DNA from: Scortum barcoo
Lineage: Eukaryota; Chordata; Actinopteri; Centrarchiformes; Terapontidae
Reading direction: 5' to 3'
Assembly: GCA_023238725.1 (NCBI GenBank)
Contig: CM041546.1
Location: 8,853,983-8,917,982 of the forward strand
DNA: 64,000 nucleotides
The notes under the pieces were generated by a model, which ran no database searches, was not told the DNA's origin, and was given only the letters and a program-made list of their open reading frames with translations. Shown here piece by piece: positions 24,561-38,300 of the stretch. The stretch's first letter is position 1. Every line of letters starts with the position of its first letter. Position numbers and translations under genes: made by a program.

Positions 24561-25611
24561 AAAAATGTGCATTAATGTAACACACTGAGTCAGATGATCT
24601 GTATCTTAATGTAATGTGAAGTGAAAGTGATGGGTAACCAGAGTGTTAGTTTTTCATTAGCTATACAACATGGTAAAATGCAGTCCAGTGATCCTACTGG
24701 CTTATTTCAAGCACTTCTGCTTTACACCAACCAGAGCAGCTCTGGGTGGCAAAGAAGTGAAAATACTACAAATGCTGACATCAGTTTGTTTTAGGAAGTT
24801 GGGACATCGCAGTTGAACATTTGTAACACCAAACCGCAAGTGACACACAGGCTGCCAGTCAGGGGTTTTTGTAGTGGAAGAAATGCAATCGCTAGCAACA
24901 TCTGTTGTATTTTCTCTTTTCTTGGTGCAATAATGATGGCCTATACAAAAAACACTATTAAGAATTCCATATGCAAAAAAAGTGCAGTCTTATATACCAT
25001 TAAAAATAGAATAATCAAGCCTTTACAAGGCCCCCTGATTAGTGTGAGAACATGTTTTCTTTCTGTCATGATCAGCAGGCGTTTCTGTTCTCCTGAATAT
25101 CTGCGAAAGGCTGTAATGAAGAAGCAGGAGCCATATTTTTCTAATTTATGTATTCACTTTATGATAAACGATGCTCTGAGATATTCTATCAGTATTTTGC
25201 TAAAATGCATTATAGATATCCATGAAATCTGTTACTTATAAGTTGGCTCTCTTCTGAGACAACACTAGCTGTTGTTTTTAATTATGCTAAATAAGAATAA
25301 ATAATACATAAGAAATAAATGATATATAAAATATTAATCTGAGCCTATTTAATTCATCTTTACATCCTTAAGATGCCACTGTAGTGTAGTTTAATATGCA
25401 TTCCTTGGTTGTCTGGTTAGTTGCTGTATAAGCAGTTTCTATTCTCTCTCATGTTCTGTGATCAACATCAAAAGTGTCTCCCTTATTATCCTAATCTTAT
25501 TCTTATTTATTTATCTACAACAAAATAGATTTTTCCTCAGTGGGGAAAATAAAAAAATCTCTGGTAAATCTCTCCCTCTCTCATTTGAATAGAAACATAC
25601 TAATGTATTTA

Positions 25612-25830
25612 TTGATTTACTTTGATTTATTGATTTATTGCCAAGTAAGTTTTCACATACAAGGAATTTGGCGTTGGTGTGTATATAAAGCAAAAAAATA
25701 AGGTCTGCAAAAGTTAGAAATATAATAAAACATTTGTCCAATATACCTGTTATTTTAAAGGATGAGCTGTATGGTTGAGTTGAATTGAATAACGAATGTG
25801 AAGAAGGTATGAATAAACAAATACGTGCAA
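25612..25830 (+). repeat. Family-B interspersed repeat copy
   Basis: Carries TTTATTGCCAAGTAAGTTTT and CACATACAAGGAATTTGGCG, the best-preserved core of the family in the window. It is directly followed by the ACTTAAGTA-type repeat at 25850. Confidence 0.55.
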
Positions 25831-25849
25831 TGTAAAGAGATAGTTAGCA

Positions 25850-26268
25850 GGGGTGGAAGAAGCACTCAGATCTTGTACTTTAGTAAAAGTAATAATACCA
25901 CCAGCATTGAAATATACTTAAGGTACCAAACGTAAACATGACACATTTCAGAATGATTTATATTATTGAATCATAATTATAGTTGCACAAATTGCACTTT
26001 AATGCTTTCCCTCAATAAAGTTTTATCTTAATCTATAATATTACATAATTATTTACTTTTTGATTATATTTTTTGTAAATATATTCTTTATTAATAATCT
26101 CAATCTGCAAAGTAAATCAAAACTAAGATTGGTCAAATAAATTCATTTGAAATGGAGTTTAGTAGAAGTATGAAGTAGCTTAAAAGGGAAATACTCAAGT
26201 TACGTTCAAAGTAATACATTTACTCAAGCACAGTACTTGAGTAAATGTATTACTTTCACCACAGACAA
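25850..26268 (+). repeat. ACTTAAGTA-rich teleost repeat, near-complete copy
   Basis: Begins CAGGGGTGGAAGAAGCACTC and ends near TGTATTACTTTCACCACAG, imperfect terminal inverted repeats of the family. It contains GATCTTGTACTTTAGTAAAA near the left end and CAGTACTTGAGTAAATGT near the right end. A further right-end fragment is at 26545-26593. Probably a non-autonomous DNA transposon; no transposase seen. Confidence 0.65.
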
Positions 26269-26412
26269 TCAGCATATTTCTTTTTTAATGAGAGAGATGA
26301 ATTGTAATATATTACCTTTAATACTGTAGCTGGTTAAGATGAAACTAATTTCAGCCACTTTATTTGCTGGGGAGCTTGTGAATTTCCCCCAGGCATCAAT
26401 AAAGCTTTATTG

Positions 26413-26515
26413 ATTATTATATTATATTATATTATATTATATTATATTATATTATATTATATTATATTATATTATATTATATTATATTATATTATATTAT
26501 ATTATATTATATATA
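26413..26515. repeat. (TTATA)n pentanucleotide microsatellite
   Basis: About 20 near-perfect copies of the unit ATTAT/TTATA. Confidence 0.95.
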
Positions 26516-26544
26516 TTATATATTGTACAGTATCATCTAAGTAA

Positions 26545-26593
26545 GCTGTATACAGTTCTTGTAAATGTACTGAGTTACTTTCCACCACTGATA
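26545..26593 (+). repeat. Right-end fragment of ACTTAAGTA repeat
   Basis: AAATGTACTGAGTTACTTTC followed by CACCACTG matches the terminal portion of the family. Confidence 0.55.
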
Positions 26594-26611
26594 ATTTAGC
26601 ACGTTTTATTA

Positions 26612-26721
<110 letters not shown>

Positions 26722-26873
26722 ATTAACCACCGTATACACGGTATAATTCTTACTACACTACTTTTATTTTTAATTTGCTTTTTCATTTTTGATTTTTTTG
26801 AGTGACATTTTTGAGTGACATTTTTGTCAACAGCTGTGATTTGCATGGACGCGTGCTTTTATTCTGAAGTCAG

Positions 26874-26883
26874 ACCGGAAGTG
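26874..26883 (+). promoter_or_regulatory. ETS/GABP-type site at wdtc1 promoter
   Basis: ACCGGAAGTG is a full match to the ETS consensus typical of TATA-less housekeeping promoters. A candidate untranslated exon follows, ending GTCTGAGAAG|GTATTA near 26938. Confidence 0.5.
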
Positions 26884-27516
26884 TTTAAGCTGTCGGATCA
26901 AAGTTGTCTTCGGAGGTTTGTGTTCAAGTCTGAGAAGGTATTAGCGTGAAAGCCTGTCAACAAACCCACGCAGAGTGGGCTTCATCACGTCTGCTAAATG
27001 GACATCTCTTGACAGACGCCCTTTTAGGTCAAGGAAAGCGGTGAGACTGAATTAGCGCTCTTATATCACAATTAAAGCGCTGAAAAATGTTGAAGTGGAC
27101 GTTTTGTTTAGCTAGCAAGGTAACGCAAATGCGCTAACGCCAGCTACTTAGAGGAAACGACAGGTCTCTTAAAGGCCCGATGAATAGGTGGCTATCGTTT
27201 CTCGCAGGCTAACACTACCTTAAGGCGTAAATAAATGTCAGTAATTTTAAAAATAACTTGCCGATCATAGCACTAACAGTGCTGCAAAGCTAATATTAGC
27301 TGGTTAGCTGATGGACTCGTTGAGCAATCCTGTCTGTCTGTAAATGTTAAATGACAGCTCATTTAATTCACATATCTGCTGTGAACCACTTTGTTTTCAG
27401 CCTTGATTTGAAAATGACATTAAACGAAAGCTTGACATGAGTGTCCTCCCTGTTTCGATCTGCCATTGTCTGAATGTTTTCATCCGCTTCACAGCTCATT
27501 CTGGAGAGAGGAGTAA

Positions 27517-27534
27517 ATGTCATCTGAGCTGTGA
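27517..27534 (+). other. Short upstream open reading frame in wdtc1 leader
   Basis: ATG TCA TCT GAG CTG TGA encodes five residues in the probable second leader exon (from about 27495, after ACAG at 27491-27494). It ends 51 bp before the main start. Effect on translation is inferred only. Confidence 0.4.
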
Positions 27535-27585
27535 CCCCTCTGAACCTGCAGCCCAGATCACTCGTTTATGTTTTGTGGCGAGGCC

Positions 27586-27892
27586 ATGACTGCTGTCAAC
27601 ATCACCAGAGATATCCTGCTCAGGCAGATCAGAGTGAGTAAACAAACAGCAATCAGGCGAAGTGTTTCTCATATTTAGGAATGATTTAAGTGGGACTGCG
27701 CACAGAAAAGACTCTTTCTTCAGCCTAAAGCATTGTTTATATTTTTATAAATATGCTTTCTGATGTACAAAAGTATGACAGAGGCTTTGATTAATGTCTT
27801 AAGGACAAGAGAGCATCGGGCTTCCAAAGGTCTTATCATGTGACGGACCCCTTCATCAAGAGACTCGGACTGGAGGCTGAGCTTCAGGTCAG

Positions 27893-27949
<57 letters not shown>

Positions 27950-30900
27950 TCTGTCTGTCTAGACTGTGAAGACATGTCTATCATCATATTCCCTCCGTGT
28001 GTCTCTGCAGGGCCATACGGGCTGTGTGAACTGTCTGGAATGGAACGAAAGAGGAGAGTAAGTCTGCAAAAGCTCACTGTATGTAAATTTGTAATCTGAA
28101 CTGGGATCATCGGCTGGGTTATATCACTATACATGTATACCATAAGCTCTTATCCTTATGTATATTATACACACTGTGTGTACAGCGATGGTCAACTGTA
28201 GCACAGTTACATGTCTGTATAAAATTATTATGCTTTTCTACTTCTAAATGTACCGTTTGCGCTGCTTATTTCCATACATGATACACAGTGAGTCTGCTGT
28301 TGCACATATTAACAGGTATTACACTATACGATTTTAAATGGCATCAGTACTCAAACAAATGTGTTGCTTGACTTGTCCCGGTGATTGTTTATGTTTTCAG
28401 TTTACTGGCCTCGGGGTCAGACGATCAACATGCCGTCATCTGGGATCCATTCAGACACAAGAAGCTGACAACTATGCACACAGGACATGCAGCAAATATA
28501 TTCTCCGTGAAGGTAAGGAGAGCTGATTGTGAGATGGATGTATTAAATGCCAGGAGGGAAAGTCGGCTTAAGTATTTTACAGTGGCTGCATTTACACACC
28601 AATTGATAATGTATGTATGTCACAGTGTAATTAAAGCAGCAGTGCATAAACGGTATTGTCTAATCACATGTCATACACTTCTTGTGTCATTGCATTATGC
28701 TTACAGTCAGAGGAAGACAACTGGAGAACTCCCATTTTAACCACGTTAATACAAGTGTCGCATTTCTCATCACAATTCTCAACATAAAGAACAATTCAGA
28801 TTCTGGATGTCGCATGCAAAAATGCTCTGCTGGTTAGGCACTTTGCTCTGCCTCATCTCATTCGAGTCATTAACAGATGTTCACTTTCTGCACATTAGGT
28901 GGCACTGTTGGCTGTTTAATGGGTGGTATATTGTCTGGTACATTCTATGTTGAAGCCATTCAACAGTTTGTTACAGTTTTCACCTTCTTGACAGAAAGCT
29001 TGGGAATGATGTCAAATACTGGAGAAAAAAGATGTTACTTTGTAAGATAATGTGGTGGTAGTAATGTCTTAATCTGGGTTACTGGCAATGACTGGGTTGC
29101 TAAAAGACATATGTGCATACTTATCAGTTTGTGCTGGTGTTTTTGTTTGTCCTTACAGTTCCTCCCTCACTCCGGAGACAGAATTTTGGTAACAGGCGCA
29201 GCTGACACAAAGGTCCATGTGCATGACCTGACGGTGAAGGAAACCATCCATATGTTTTCTGATCATACCAACAGAGTCAAACGCATCGCCACAGCACCAA
29301 TGTGGCCCAACACCTTCTGGAGTGCTGCAGAGGATGGCATCATCAGGTCAGAAACCAGGGATGTATTTAGATATCCCAGTTTCTGATTTTGCTACAGCTA
29401 ATATGTTCACTTTCTCCTTGTTCACTGCAGACAGTATGACTTGAGGGAGAGCAGTAAACGCTCTGAAGTGCTGATTGACCTGACGGAGTTCTGTGGTCAG
29501 CTGGTTGAGGCCAAGTGTCTAGCTGTCAACCCACGGGACAACAACTACCTGGCCGTGGGAGCCAATGGGCCATTTGTTCGCCTTTATGACATCAGGATGA
29601 TTCACAACTACAGGTTGGTTAAATTTTTTGAGCTCATTCTGTGGTAAATAGTATTAAGCAATCACTTAAGCGTGATACATTCCCCGTTCCAGGTTTTGAC
29701 ATTCTGGGTTTTAACTAAGTTTTTTCTTTCCTCACACAGGAAATCTATGAGTCAGAGCACATCAGCAGCTGTGCACACATTCTGTGACCGGCAGAAGCCC
29801 ATCCCAGACGGAGCTGGGCAGTATTATGTTGCAGGTGCGTATGTAGCTGAATTGGCTGGTATCAGATTTATTTAATGAGCACATTTATATTCTAATTATA
29901 TAGTAATGTCATCAGGAGATGTGCAGGTTGCAGGAAAGTGACTGTGAAGGATGTGGTTGAATAACAAGACCGTCTGTTTGAATGCTCCAGGGCACCTGCC
30001 GGTGAAACTCCCAGACTACAATAACCGTCTCAGAGTCCTGGTGGCCACCTATGTCACCTTCAGTCCAGATGGCACTGAGCTGCTTGTTAACATGGGTGGG
30101 GAACAGGTAACTCTTCTCAGAACAAACAAGAAATCGTGAGAGGAGTAATTAATTTCTGTTTCAGTGTTTAAATGTTTGCTTTGCTTCTTCTAGGTGTATC
30201 TGTTTGACTTGACGTTTAAACAGAGGCCATACACTTTCTTGCTTCCAAAAAAGTGCCAGTCATCAACAGGTAGGCATCTGTATTAAGAAAATAATTGAAT
30301 GGTGCTTAATAAAGTCACATAAAGTACTGTATCCATAGACGTATTGTTGATTTCTGAAACACTGGCTTCCCAGGAGACGTACAGAACGGAAAGACAACCA
30401 ATGGCGTCTCCAATGGAATTCACTTGCCAACGAGCCATATTCGATTTGCTGAAAGCAAGATGCGCTCTAGGTAATGATCTTTTCACCCTGATTGATTTTC
30501 ATACACAGACAGGGTGTTAAAAAGTTTAGCATGCAGACACACGTATAATGCTTCTTCTGCTTTCTTTGTGCCAGTTCTACTGAGCTCCCTCCTCATTTGG
30601 AGAAGATAAAGCAACAAGCTAATGATGCATTTGCACGGCAGCAGTGGACACAGGCCATCCAGCTGTACAGTTTAGGCATTCATCAGGCCAACTGTAACGC
30701 CATGCTTTACGGGAACCGGGCTGCAGCCTACATGAAACGCAAGTGGTACGTGTCGTCATATATCCGCAGAGAAAGGAGTGATCATTTACTGCTAAAGACC
30801 ATACAAGCAAATGTTGGTATGTGTTATTCACAGGGATGGAGATCATTATGACGCCCTCAGGGACTGTCTGAAGGCTCTGACTCTGAACCCCGGTCATCTG

Positions 30901-32875
30901 AAGGCTCATTTCAGGCTGGCACGGTGTCTGTTTGAGCTGAAGTATGTGTCTGAAGCTCTGGAGTGTCTGGATGATTTCAAAGGGAAGTTCCCAGAGCAGG
31001 CCCAAAGTAGTGCCTGTGATGCACTGGATAAAGACATCAAGGCTGCCCTCTTCTCCAAGACAGAATCAGGTAGAAAAGACTTGAATCGGTGCTTCTCTCT
31101 CATTTGTTAAACAAATATGTACACAGTTAAACCTTGAAATGAACATGTAAACCACCCTGCTACTGGGTAATTGTGGTCACTTACAGAGTAAGTAAACAGC
31201 TTTGTTGCATGTGTGTAATTGTGTGTATTTATATAACAGACAGCCATTGTTTATTTGTGAATGTATCTGAATAGTAATAATTATGATTTTTTTCCCCCCA
31301 GCTGAAGATAAGAAAGCCAACAGCTCCATTCGATTCCACTCGTTCAGTCGGAAGGAGTCCATCCCCGAAGATGAGCTGGTGCTGAGAGAGCGCAGCTTTG
31401 ACTACAAGCACAGATACTGTGGTCACTGCAACACCACCACTGATATCAAAGAGGCCAACTTCTTTGGAAGGTCAGTAGATCTCGCTCCCAGTCTGCTGAG
31501 GCTTCAGTAGGGGGCAGTCATGAGCCCTGTAGACAGAACCATAAATCTACAGTGGAGAATCAGTGCAGCAAAAAGCTACAATGAAAGTAACTTTCATTCA
31601 TAAATATTGGCTCTAGGTACTGTATCTACCAGGTTCTGTGACTGAGAAAAAGTCAAACATTTCTTATAATGTTTAGAACGTCCACTTTAACATCTTGCAA
31701 ATATTTCACAAAATGCAAATACGATATACAAGTCCGAAAGGTGATAATTTACTAAAAAATATCTCACAGCTCTCTGCACTTTTGTATGAGACTTTAAAAC
31801 ACTAATCATATTTCATATTATGTTGCTAACATAAGATTTTCTCCCTCATTCTCTCTCACCTGGTTTCCCATCACTATAGCCAGTCGGAAAGTGTGAATAA
31901 CCGGAGCCGTCTGAATGTAATACAGTACTGCCGAGTTACCCTTCACACCAGAATTGGGAAAGTCAAGAAGTTCAGTGTAAAGCGGAGACAACTTTCTGTG
32001 ATCCCTCGTAAAACCCACCTTGTCCCGGAAAAACATAGCTCGTCAGGCAGATCTGAATAGCTTCCTTTTCTCAACAGCAAAGGCCAGTACATCGTCAGCG
32101 GCTCAGACGACGGCTCCTTCTTTATCTGGGAAAAGGAGACGACTAATCTGGTGAGGATCCTGCAGGGGGATGAGTCCATAGTCAACTGTCTGCAGCCCCA
32201 CCCCAGCTACTGCTTCCTGGCTACCAGTGGTATTGACCCTGTGGTGCGATTATGGAACCCTCGACCAGAGGTAAACCACTGAAACATCTGTCTGTATACT
32301 TTGTTATGGTTTGACAAATGTTGGAGTTCCATTAAGGCCCTTTAAAGTAGTTTTGATTTGTCATATGGGAGTGTACTGTATTTGTTTACATTAGGTTTTG
32401 AACTCATAATGCTTGCTTGCTTCTTTTGATATGGATCCTGGGATGCTGAGATCCTCAGAACATAAACTGATTTTGTCCTCAAATTTGTGCAAAGAAAGTC
32501 ACATTTGGCAAAGTCTTTATAACATTATTTATCTTGAAGTGTGGGGGATGCATTTTAAGAAAACTGTTGCACACAATCCACAAATACAAAAAAAATAATC
32601 CATTACCATTACACCTGATTTGTTATCACTTTCTTTTCATCACTCTATCTCCTTCCCTCTACCGTCTCATAATACAGACAGAGAGTGAGAACGGGCGAGT
32701 GGTGGAAGACATGGATGGTGCTGCTCAGGCGAACCAGCGGCGTATGAACGCTGATCCACTGGAGGTCATGCTGCTCAACATGGGCTATCGCATCACAGGC
32801 CTGCGTGGTGTTGGCCCAGACGGCTCAGATGACGAAGACAGCTCAGAGGGACAAGTGCAGTGTCGGCCAAGCTAA
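27586..32875 (+). CDS. wdtc1: WD and tetratricopeptide repeats protein 1
   Basis: WDTC1 (vertebrate Adipose homologue) is a DDB1-CUL4-associated substrate receptor that limits fat accumulation. Fifteen coding exons (27586-27633, 27804-27887, 28011-28057, 28401-28512, 29159-29346, 29431-29613, 29740-29834, 29991-30106, 30194-30269, 30374-30470, 30575-30745, 30834-31069, 31302-31470, 32078-32270, 32678-32875) join in frame to 670 residues (human 677). N-terminal WD repeats span about 45-290 (LLASGSDDQHAVIWDPF, VHVHDLTVKETIHMF, TFWSAAEDGIIRQYD). A TPR array covers about 350-480 (LYGNRAAAYMKRKW, LKAHFRLARCLFELK). A final WD block lies near 540-605 (YIVSGSDDGSFFIWEKET). The end SSEGQVQCRPS matches human. 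The second ATG (MTAVNITRD) is chosen because human starts MAKVNITRD; an in-frame ATG six codons upstream (27568) has a weaker context. A (GT)n run of about 27 units precedes exon 3. Confidence 0.97.
27894..27948. repeat. (GT)n microsatellite in wdtc1 intron 2
   Basis: About 27 uninterrupted GT units a few bases after the exon 2 donor; it opens spurious frames on both strands. Confidence 0.97.
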
Positions 32876-35386
32876 GCAAACGTGTAAGCCATTCTTTTGA
32901 ATGGATGTAGGAAGCAAGGCACTCTCCCAGCTCCTGTTTGAATCTTTATTCCCAACCCCTACCTGACAGAAACACTGAGTGAATGTCATGTCACATCTCT
33001 GCACTATGCATCACCCTCCCCTGTCCAAAGAGAGGACTGGTGGAGACCACTTTGGGGAGAGGAATTCATGGAGGGTGGAGAAGACACCCATCTTGCCCCT
33101 TCAAAGCACCAACAACACCTCAGCCTCTCCCTCCACCCTGCGGTGGCAGGGGGACACCTTTTGAGGAGAGCACCTTCCACGTCACTCCCCTGGTTTCTCA
33201 CGAAGAAGGAGGAGTTCAGCACTTATCCCTCCTCAGGTTTATGTTGGAGAGACTCACAACACGTAGAGGGAGAATCCTGCGGTTGGGCGACCTATTTTCA
33301 GGTCAGGTGTCCTCCGTGGAGGATCGCATCAAAGACCAGAAGATGATGCTTTGTTGCATCTCCCGTCTGCTCTACAGTTGGAGCTAAGAGTCTTAGTGCC
33401 CGCTCATCTCAGAAAGGCTGCGCACCCGAGTCACCGAGTGAGACTTGATCATGTTTTTGGTTGGAGTTTTGGTTACAGGAAGTCTAGAATTTATTGTCAC
33501 TCGCCAAGTAGTGAAAGTCGCAAGTGTCGCTCCAATTAAATGTATTTATAAGCTTTGTTTAGTTTATAACTGTCGGGGAAAAAAACAAGACGTTTGACCT
33601 GCCAAAGGTTGCCATCTATAATTTCAATGGCCAAGGATTAATGTTGTTTTTTCTTTGTTTCATTGAAACATAATGTTGGCATACTGTGCTCCTTTTAGTT
33701 AAGAGGTTTTACAACAATAGATTGTTGACAAAGTCAACAAGATATAGACAAAGAAATATTTGTAAAAAAAAAAAAAAAAAAGATAACTTTCTAATACCGT
33801 TTTTTGTTTGAAATCAAGTCCCATTGATTGCAAAGTAATTTTACATGAAATGTTGGTGTGAAACTTCAGTTGGGTATAAGTGGAACACAGATGCTGCTTT
33901 GTGATAAATGGCAACTCGGCGCTAACTATTGAGTGGCGATAGGGTTCCTGCCTACTAGCTGTGTGGCTCTAGCACTAGTCCTCTGCTGCAGTCAGGCGCT
34001 CAGTCCTGCTTGCTTGAGGCATTTGACCATAGTTGTGGGCAAAAAAAGGACACAGAGCCATCCCATCCGTTGCTCAGAAAACAGCTCATTGGGTCTTCTT
34101 TGCCCCCCAAAGAGGGTAAATGTGAAGGAATGAGTCTTCAACAACATGCAACACTAGGCTTCCATGTGTTTTACTTTGTTCATTAATTTGAGATACTCTG
34201 TTTTTCTTTGAGGAATCCCTTAATAACCTTTGTTGCAAACAAAGTGAGGAATAAATTTATTGAACATCTTCTTGTCTGTTTTCCCTTTGTTCTTGAAACA
34301 TTAATGATTAATTGTTTGGCCTTTTTAGTGTTATACAACAGATCCAGCAGCACTCACATTACTAACTAGCCTGGCAAGAAAGTACCGTAGGTGAGGCCAC
34401 GGTATGAACTATCCTGGTCATTCATCAGTGTCTGCGTCTCCCTGCTTTTGCTGACTATTAGGTAACAAATATGAGCACAGTACATCACAAGCATGAGTAG
34501 TTAGGGGAGCATATCATGCCCCATATACTGCCCAGTAATGAGGTGACCCAGCTTCAGGAGCAGAGGAGGTTACACTGATGAAGCTCCCAGATGACTGAAC
34601 CAGTGAGTTTGGGTGCCAAATAGGGCTGAAAAACAAGATGTTTGCTTGATGAATGTCAAAATATTATTTGATTTACACTGTAAACTAACTTGTTCTGTTT
34701 TTTGGAGTAGCTCTGACGTGCATGTTACAATGAATAATAAAACAATAGTTAGATGAATCTTATCTTACCAGACATAAAAACATCTCATCTTCCAGGTTTT
34801 CTCCAAGTACCTACTTCATTTAAACGGTTCATAACGTGATTCACAATTATTCATACACTACTACTACTGCTACTACTACTACTAATAATAATAATAATTA
34901 ATAACTTTTTTTCCTAATGTTTCTAAATAGTGTTCCGTTCCCAATAAAAAGAGGCATTAGAAAACTAGATGGAACTCATTTTCTATATTGGTACATTTTC
35001 AACAGTAAGAGCAGCTGATAAAAGGTAAATGTAAAAGATGTCAGCTGGGTTCATAAGGATCTTTGCTTTTGAGCACTATATTTATATTTTATTATCCTAA
35101 ATGTACACAACAGCAAGAATAAGAATAATATTGATAGTTGTAGTAATATTATATAGGAGACAAAATGACACAAATTACATGAATAACAGTTTTTTAGTAC
35201 AAATTTTGGGGGCTTGTTGGGAATTTAATCTGACCAACATCCGGTTATTAAAAGCCTGGTCGGTGTTGCGTTCACGGACCGACGGCTGCGCACCTCCTCC
35301 CCACGCCGCGTCTCTCCGGCTGTACGTCAGTGCCCCCCCGCCCCACACACACACCAAAACCCCCTCCTGTCACTCTCCGGGCAGTG
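32876..35386 (+). other. wdtc1 3' UTR and spacer to tmem222
   Basis: The first 1.4 kb is the probable wdtc1 3' UTR, ending after AATAAA at 34250-34255. Several open frames at 32979-33540 are non-conserved and lie in this UTR. A 18-base A-run lies at 33762-33781. From 34.3 to 35.2 kb there is AT-rich spacer with a (CTA/ATA)n run near 34858-34900. GC rises from about 35240 into the tmem222 promoter. Confidence 0.5.
34250..34255 (+). other. Candidate wdtc1 polyadenylation signal
   Basis: AATAAA followed by a T/GT-rich stretch (TTCTTGTCTGTTTTCC), the expected downstream element. Confidence 0.6.
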
Positions 35387-38300
35387 ATGGCGGAGGAGGC
35401 GGACGATACCGACGTGATGATGAGCTACCACGGCGACTTCTTGAAAAGCGACAGAAAAAACAGCCGCTACCCTTTCTGCGTCGTGTGGACGCCCATTCCC
35501 ATTTTATCGTAAGAAGCAAACACACCATGTTGTTTATCAGCTGGCTTACAGGCAGCCCGGGCGGCAGGTTGTTGTTATTTAGCTAACACCAGATGACGTG
35601 CGGCAGGTTTATGTCGCTTAAATCTCATGCCATCTGTTTTCTTTTTAATAAAATACAACACTAAATGCTCTTTAATGTATCTGGTGCATTAACTGACTCG
35701 TGTGTCGGTGTGTTGTTGTGTTGTGTGGGTGCATCCTGCAGGTGGGTGCTCCCCTTCATCGGTCACATGGGCATATGCACCTCCTCAGGAGTCATACGGG
35801 ATTTTGCAGGGTCATACTTTGTCTCTGTGAGTATCCATTTTACCTACATACTCAGTTTATGTTTTTAATATTTATCAGCTGCAGTAAGCAGTTTGATCTC
35901 ATTCAACACTTCAGTGTAATGCCTCAGCTCTGTTGGCAGGGGTCAGGTTTACAGCCAAGTAGGATTTCACATACAAGGAATCTGTTTTGTGAACCTGTTT
36001 GTCGGTGCATAACAATAAAAACAGCACGTAGAAAAGTAAAGGAAGGTGAAAGCAAGTGCTGCAAGTCATAAATTAAATATAAGGTAGAAAGTAAAATATC
36101 ATCATATAAAAACAGTATGTACAGTGTGGTTTATTTAAATGAAAGAAATGTACAATTTAGTGCAGGGATATGCTGAAATAGTTGCCAAGGAATGTGCAAA
36201 GGTTCACTGTATTTAATTAGGAATAAAGAATAATGATAGCTCCATGTTGGAAAAGAAAATCGCAGTAGAGGTGCCCTCCTGGATGGCAGACAAAACCTGT
36301 GTAGTGGTCCAATGTCCAAGAAAACCGGGTGCCCTTCTAATGGAGAAAACTCAATGCAGGACCTCTAAATGGTTCTGTTAATAGCTCCATGTCTGTTTTT
36401 ATTACAGAGGAGTAGTAGTTATACTTTAAATTTGAGTCACATAATAAAACAGTTTTAATCTTAAACATGGTTTAGAAGTTTCTGAACCTCATGCAGTTGG
36501 TGCCAGTTTTATGTTTTTTCGCCATCGGCCTTTAGACAGCCCGACTCCACCCCTGGAGTCCAGTGAGACCGAAGTTAAAGACCTTTAATATGAGAACAAG
36601 TAGAGCTGAATCCAATAATGACCTGATAAGTGTTTTAAAATGCGACTCTTTTGTTCCCCAGGAGGACAACATGGGCTTCGGTAGACCAACAAAGTAAGTT
36701 CCCGTATCAAAAATATCATATTTTAAAAGTATGTCACCAAGTAGATCACATATAATCATACGTTTAAACAAACACATTGACTGTTAACTAATATCACAGG
36801 TACTGGAAGCTTGATGTGGACAAAGTGTGTGGAAATGGAGCTGCTACATGGGATAAAGCAGTGCACGACGCGTCTGAGGAATACAAGTGTAGGCCGGTAA
36901 GACGACATTTAGGATTTTTACCACACACACACACATTTTCACATCATTATTTATGTCGTAATAACAAATTTTTCTGTGTTGCTGAAGCACAATCTGTGCT
37001 TAGATAACTGCCACTCCCATGTCGCCATGGCCCTCAACCTCATGCGCTACGACAACAGCACTTCTTGGAACATGGTGAACCTGTGTGTGCTGTCTCTTAT
37101 TCATGGAAAACATGTGAGGTAAGGCTTTCAACCTTGCTCTGCCACTTCTAGAAAATTAAAGCACATATCGAACCGGAATCCTACACCACTTCCAGGTTGG
37201 GTATCTGTCAATATTTTGCTATAGTTTCATTGAGACTGGGCTGCGATTGAGATGGATTGTTTCTTTAATCTGACTCTCTGCTCAAGCATCATAGTGAAAT
37301 CTTCTCATATTTTCATAAGTTGGGCAGTAATATCTGAACAGCTTATAATTTTATCCAAGATGAAAACAGTTATTTCCTTCTTAACATTTCACTGACATTT
37401 ACACAGATTTAGCTCCCATTACATTAAATTTACATGACACTCATTTGTCAGACGCTTGTGAGGTTGAGTGTGTAGGTCAAGGACGCTTGTTCATGTGGAC
37501 AGAAGCAGCCTTGGACTGAACCACCAGCTATAATGATGCGTCCAATCTACCTTCTGAGCTGTAGCTGTCCTCAGATATGGCTATCAAAAGCTCGTGGCAG
37601 TGAGGATGCAGCACTTTATTGTGAAAAAAACAGTAGAAAACTGTTTGTTTGTTGCTTCATTTGACTGCCTATCAATCTGTACAACATATACCCTCTGCAA
37701 CAACAGAAAACTGGATACACAGAAACAACCTTTTAATGGGAAATGTTGGAAAAATAATACTAATAATACGGCTAACAATACTAGGCCAAACACACCTGAA
37801 GCCTCCTCACAAACGTCCACACAGTCTTTTTGTAAATTGCTCTGCTGCTGGACGCTCGTGAGCCTTAAGAGACGTATGGTGGCTCCGAGAACCCCCCCCC
37901 CATTATTCTCCGCTGACCCACATAGAGATCGCCGGCGTCATAGCAGCGTTTGTGCTGCCTCTGCACATACACTCCCACGGCACAGGAGCCTTTTAAACAG
38001 AAGGGGACTCGAGTAATTCATCACTGACAGCAGCCCGCCCCCCCCCCTTCCCCTGCCCCCCCTCCCGCTCTGTGTCACCCCAGAAGGTCACCTCTTCAGC
38101 GGGGCTCCCTGCACCGGCTGGGAGGAAAGGACAGTAGGACGCAGGCAGGGTGCATTCAGATTGTGGGGGGGGCTATGGGCCTCTGGGAGTACAGAGATCA
38201 GACCGTGTGACACCTCAACACACCTCACATGTCCTTGTCTGTCCAGAAATATACACACGAGGATGTGTTATCCTCTCTGCCACACACACACATGCACACA

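Noticed and set aside
24813..25241. 142-codon frame in the cep85/wdtc1 spacer
   Set aside because: AT-rich low-complexity composition and no splice or family support.
27889..28143. CV- and TH-repeat frames near exon 3 of wdtc1
   Set aside because: Artefacts of the (GT)n microsatellite.
32979..33540. Overlapping plus-strand frames after wdtc1
   Set aside because: They lie in the probable 3' UTR after the conserved WDTC1 C-terminus and show no conserved features.
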